Part shown: positions 63,186 through 64,000 of the stretch, one piece after another | Position numbering within the stretch: position 1 is the stretch's first letter | Layout of the letters: each line of letters opens with the position of its first letter | NCBI GenBank assembly: GCA_018399255.1 | Contig: JAGYPA010000002.1 | Location: 62,001 to 126,000 of the forward strand | Direction: 5' to 3' | DNA from: Spirochaetales bacterium | Lineage (GTDB): Bacteria; Spirochaetota; Spirochaetia; JABMQR01 | DNA: 64,000 nt | Notes under the pieces: generated by a model | What the model saw: the letters and a program-made list of their open reading frames with translations, nothing else | What the model was told of the DNA's origin: nothing | Databases searched by the model: none | Position numbers and translations under genes: made by a program

Positions 63186-64000
63186 CTACAGTTCTTTTTT
63201 ATACCGTACAACAGGCTTCCTGGCTGCAAGCACTTCATCAACCCGACGTACCGGGGTCGATATGGGGGCCGCATGGAGTGCTTCAGGATTCTTATAAGCT
63301 GTTTCTGCAAGATGAATCATGATATCGGCAAAATCATCCAATGTCTCTTTTGTTTCTGTTTCAGTGGGTTCTATCATTAATGCTTCCGGTACTATCAGCG
63401 GAAAATACATCGTTGGCGGATGAATTCCATAATCGAGCAGCCCTTTGGCGATATCCATAGCCGATACCCCTGCTTCTTCCTTAATCTTCTTTGCTGACAA
63501 TACAAATTCATGTTTGCAGATACCGGGATAAGTCAGTTCATAATGGTCCATCAGCCTCACTCGCAAATAGTTGGCATTCAGAACCGCCATTTCCGAAGCT
63601 TTCTTAAGACCATCCCGACCCATAACTCGTATATACGTATAGGCGCGAAGCAAAACACCGAAATTGCCGTTGAATCCAGAAACCTTTCCAATAGTCAACG
63701 GTTTGTCCCAGTCAAAGGCATAATTTCCGTCAGCAAGAGAAATATCAGGCACCGGCAGATAGGGAACAAGCCGGTCTGAAACAAGGACTGGCCCTGCTCC
63801 CGGACCTCCGCCGCCATGGGGAGTTGAAAATGTTTTGTGCAGGTTCAGGTGAACCACGTCAAAACCCATATCCCCCGGACGAACTTTACCCATAATGGCA
63901 TTCATATTGGCCCCATCATAATAGAGAAGCCCGCCGGCTTTATGAACTTTCCGGGCAACCGTCAATATATCTTTTTCAAAAAGACCGAGAGTGTTGGGAT
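63186..64000 (-). CDS. gcvPB: Glycine dehydrogenase (decarboxylating) subunit 2, C-terminal part (truncated by window edge)
   Basis: [11 protein letters not shown]...[52 protein letters not shown]. Confidence 0.93.
   Translation of the reverse strand, partial: PNTLGLFEKDILTVARKVHKAGGLLYYDGANMNAIMGKVRPGDMGFDVVHLNLHKTFSTPHGGGGPGAGPVLVSDRLVPYLPVPDISLADGNYAFDWDKPLTIGKVSGFNGNFGVLLRAYTYIRVMGRDGLKKASEMAVLNANYLRVRLMDHYELTYPGICKHEFVLSAKKIKEEAGVSAMDIAKGLLDYGIHPPTMYFPLIVPEALMIEPTETETKETLDDFADIMIHLAETAYKNPEALHAAPISTPVRRVDEVLAARKPVVRYKKEL

Overview
This window reads as a chromosomal segment of a spirochaete-like, possibly marine or halophilic, bacterium; the taxonomy is inferred from gene content only. 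Contents in order: recN (cut by the left edge), nadK, a DegT-fold protein lacking the PLP lysine, and a zinc-dependent phospholipase C-like protein. Next is a complete minus-strand rRNA operon (16S, tRNA-Thr, 23S, 5S) whose 5S 3' flank is duplicated. adk, a TPR lipoprotein, an extended uracil phosphoribosyltransferase and a MarR regulator follow. The most system-like accessory block is 13.9-26.0 kb: a sugar-type ABC importer, four paralogous FAD-dependent oxidoreductases (one fused to beta-sandwich domains) and two tandem GntR/LacI-type hybrid regulators. No classical sugar kinase, isomerase or aldolase is present in that block. At 26.1-29.2 kb there is a decayed zone with a two-component system, a lipoprotein remnant and two abnormal tRNA genes. 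This is followed by comM, rnhA and a LolCDE/LolA-like export cassette (31.9-39.7 kb). One permease and the putative outer-membrane protein of that cassette share acidic D-P-F rich tracts. Then come sucrose-phosphate synthase, a GH32-like protein, trkA with a wrecked trkH, and a partly wrecked galM. The rest is largely housekeeping or envelope genes (CYTH, MFS, tRNA-Met, HD hydrolase, TtcA-like, DUF503, two envelope proteins, mutL, acyltransferase, DHOD-like), ending in gcvPB (cut by the right edge). No CRISPR array, prophage or transposase was seen. All calls come from reading the sequence; no database search was run.
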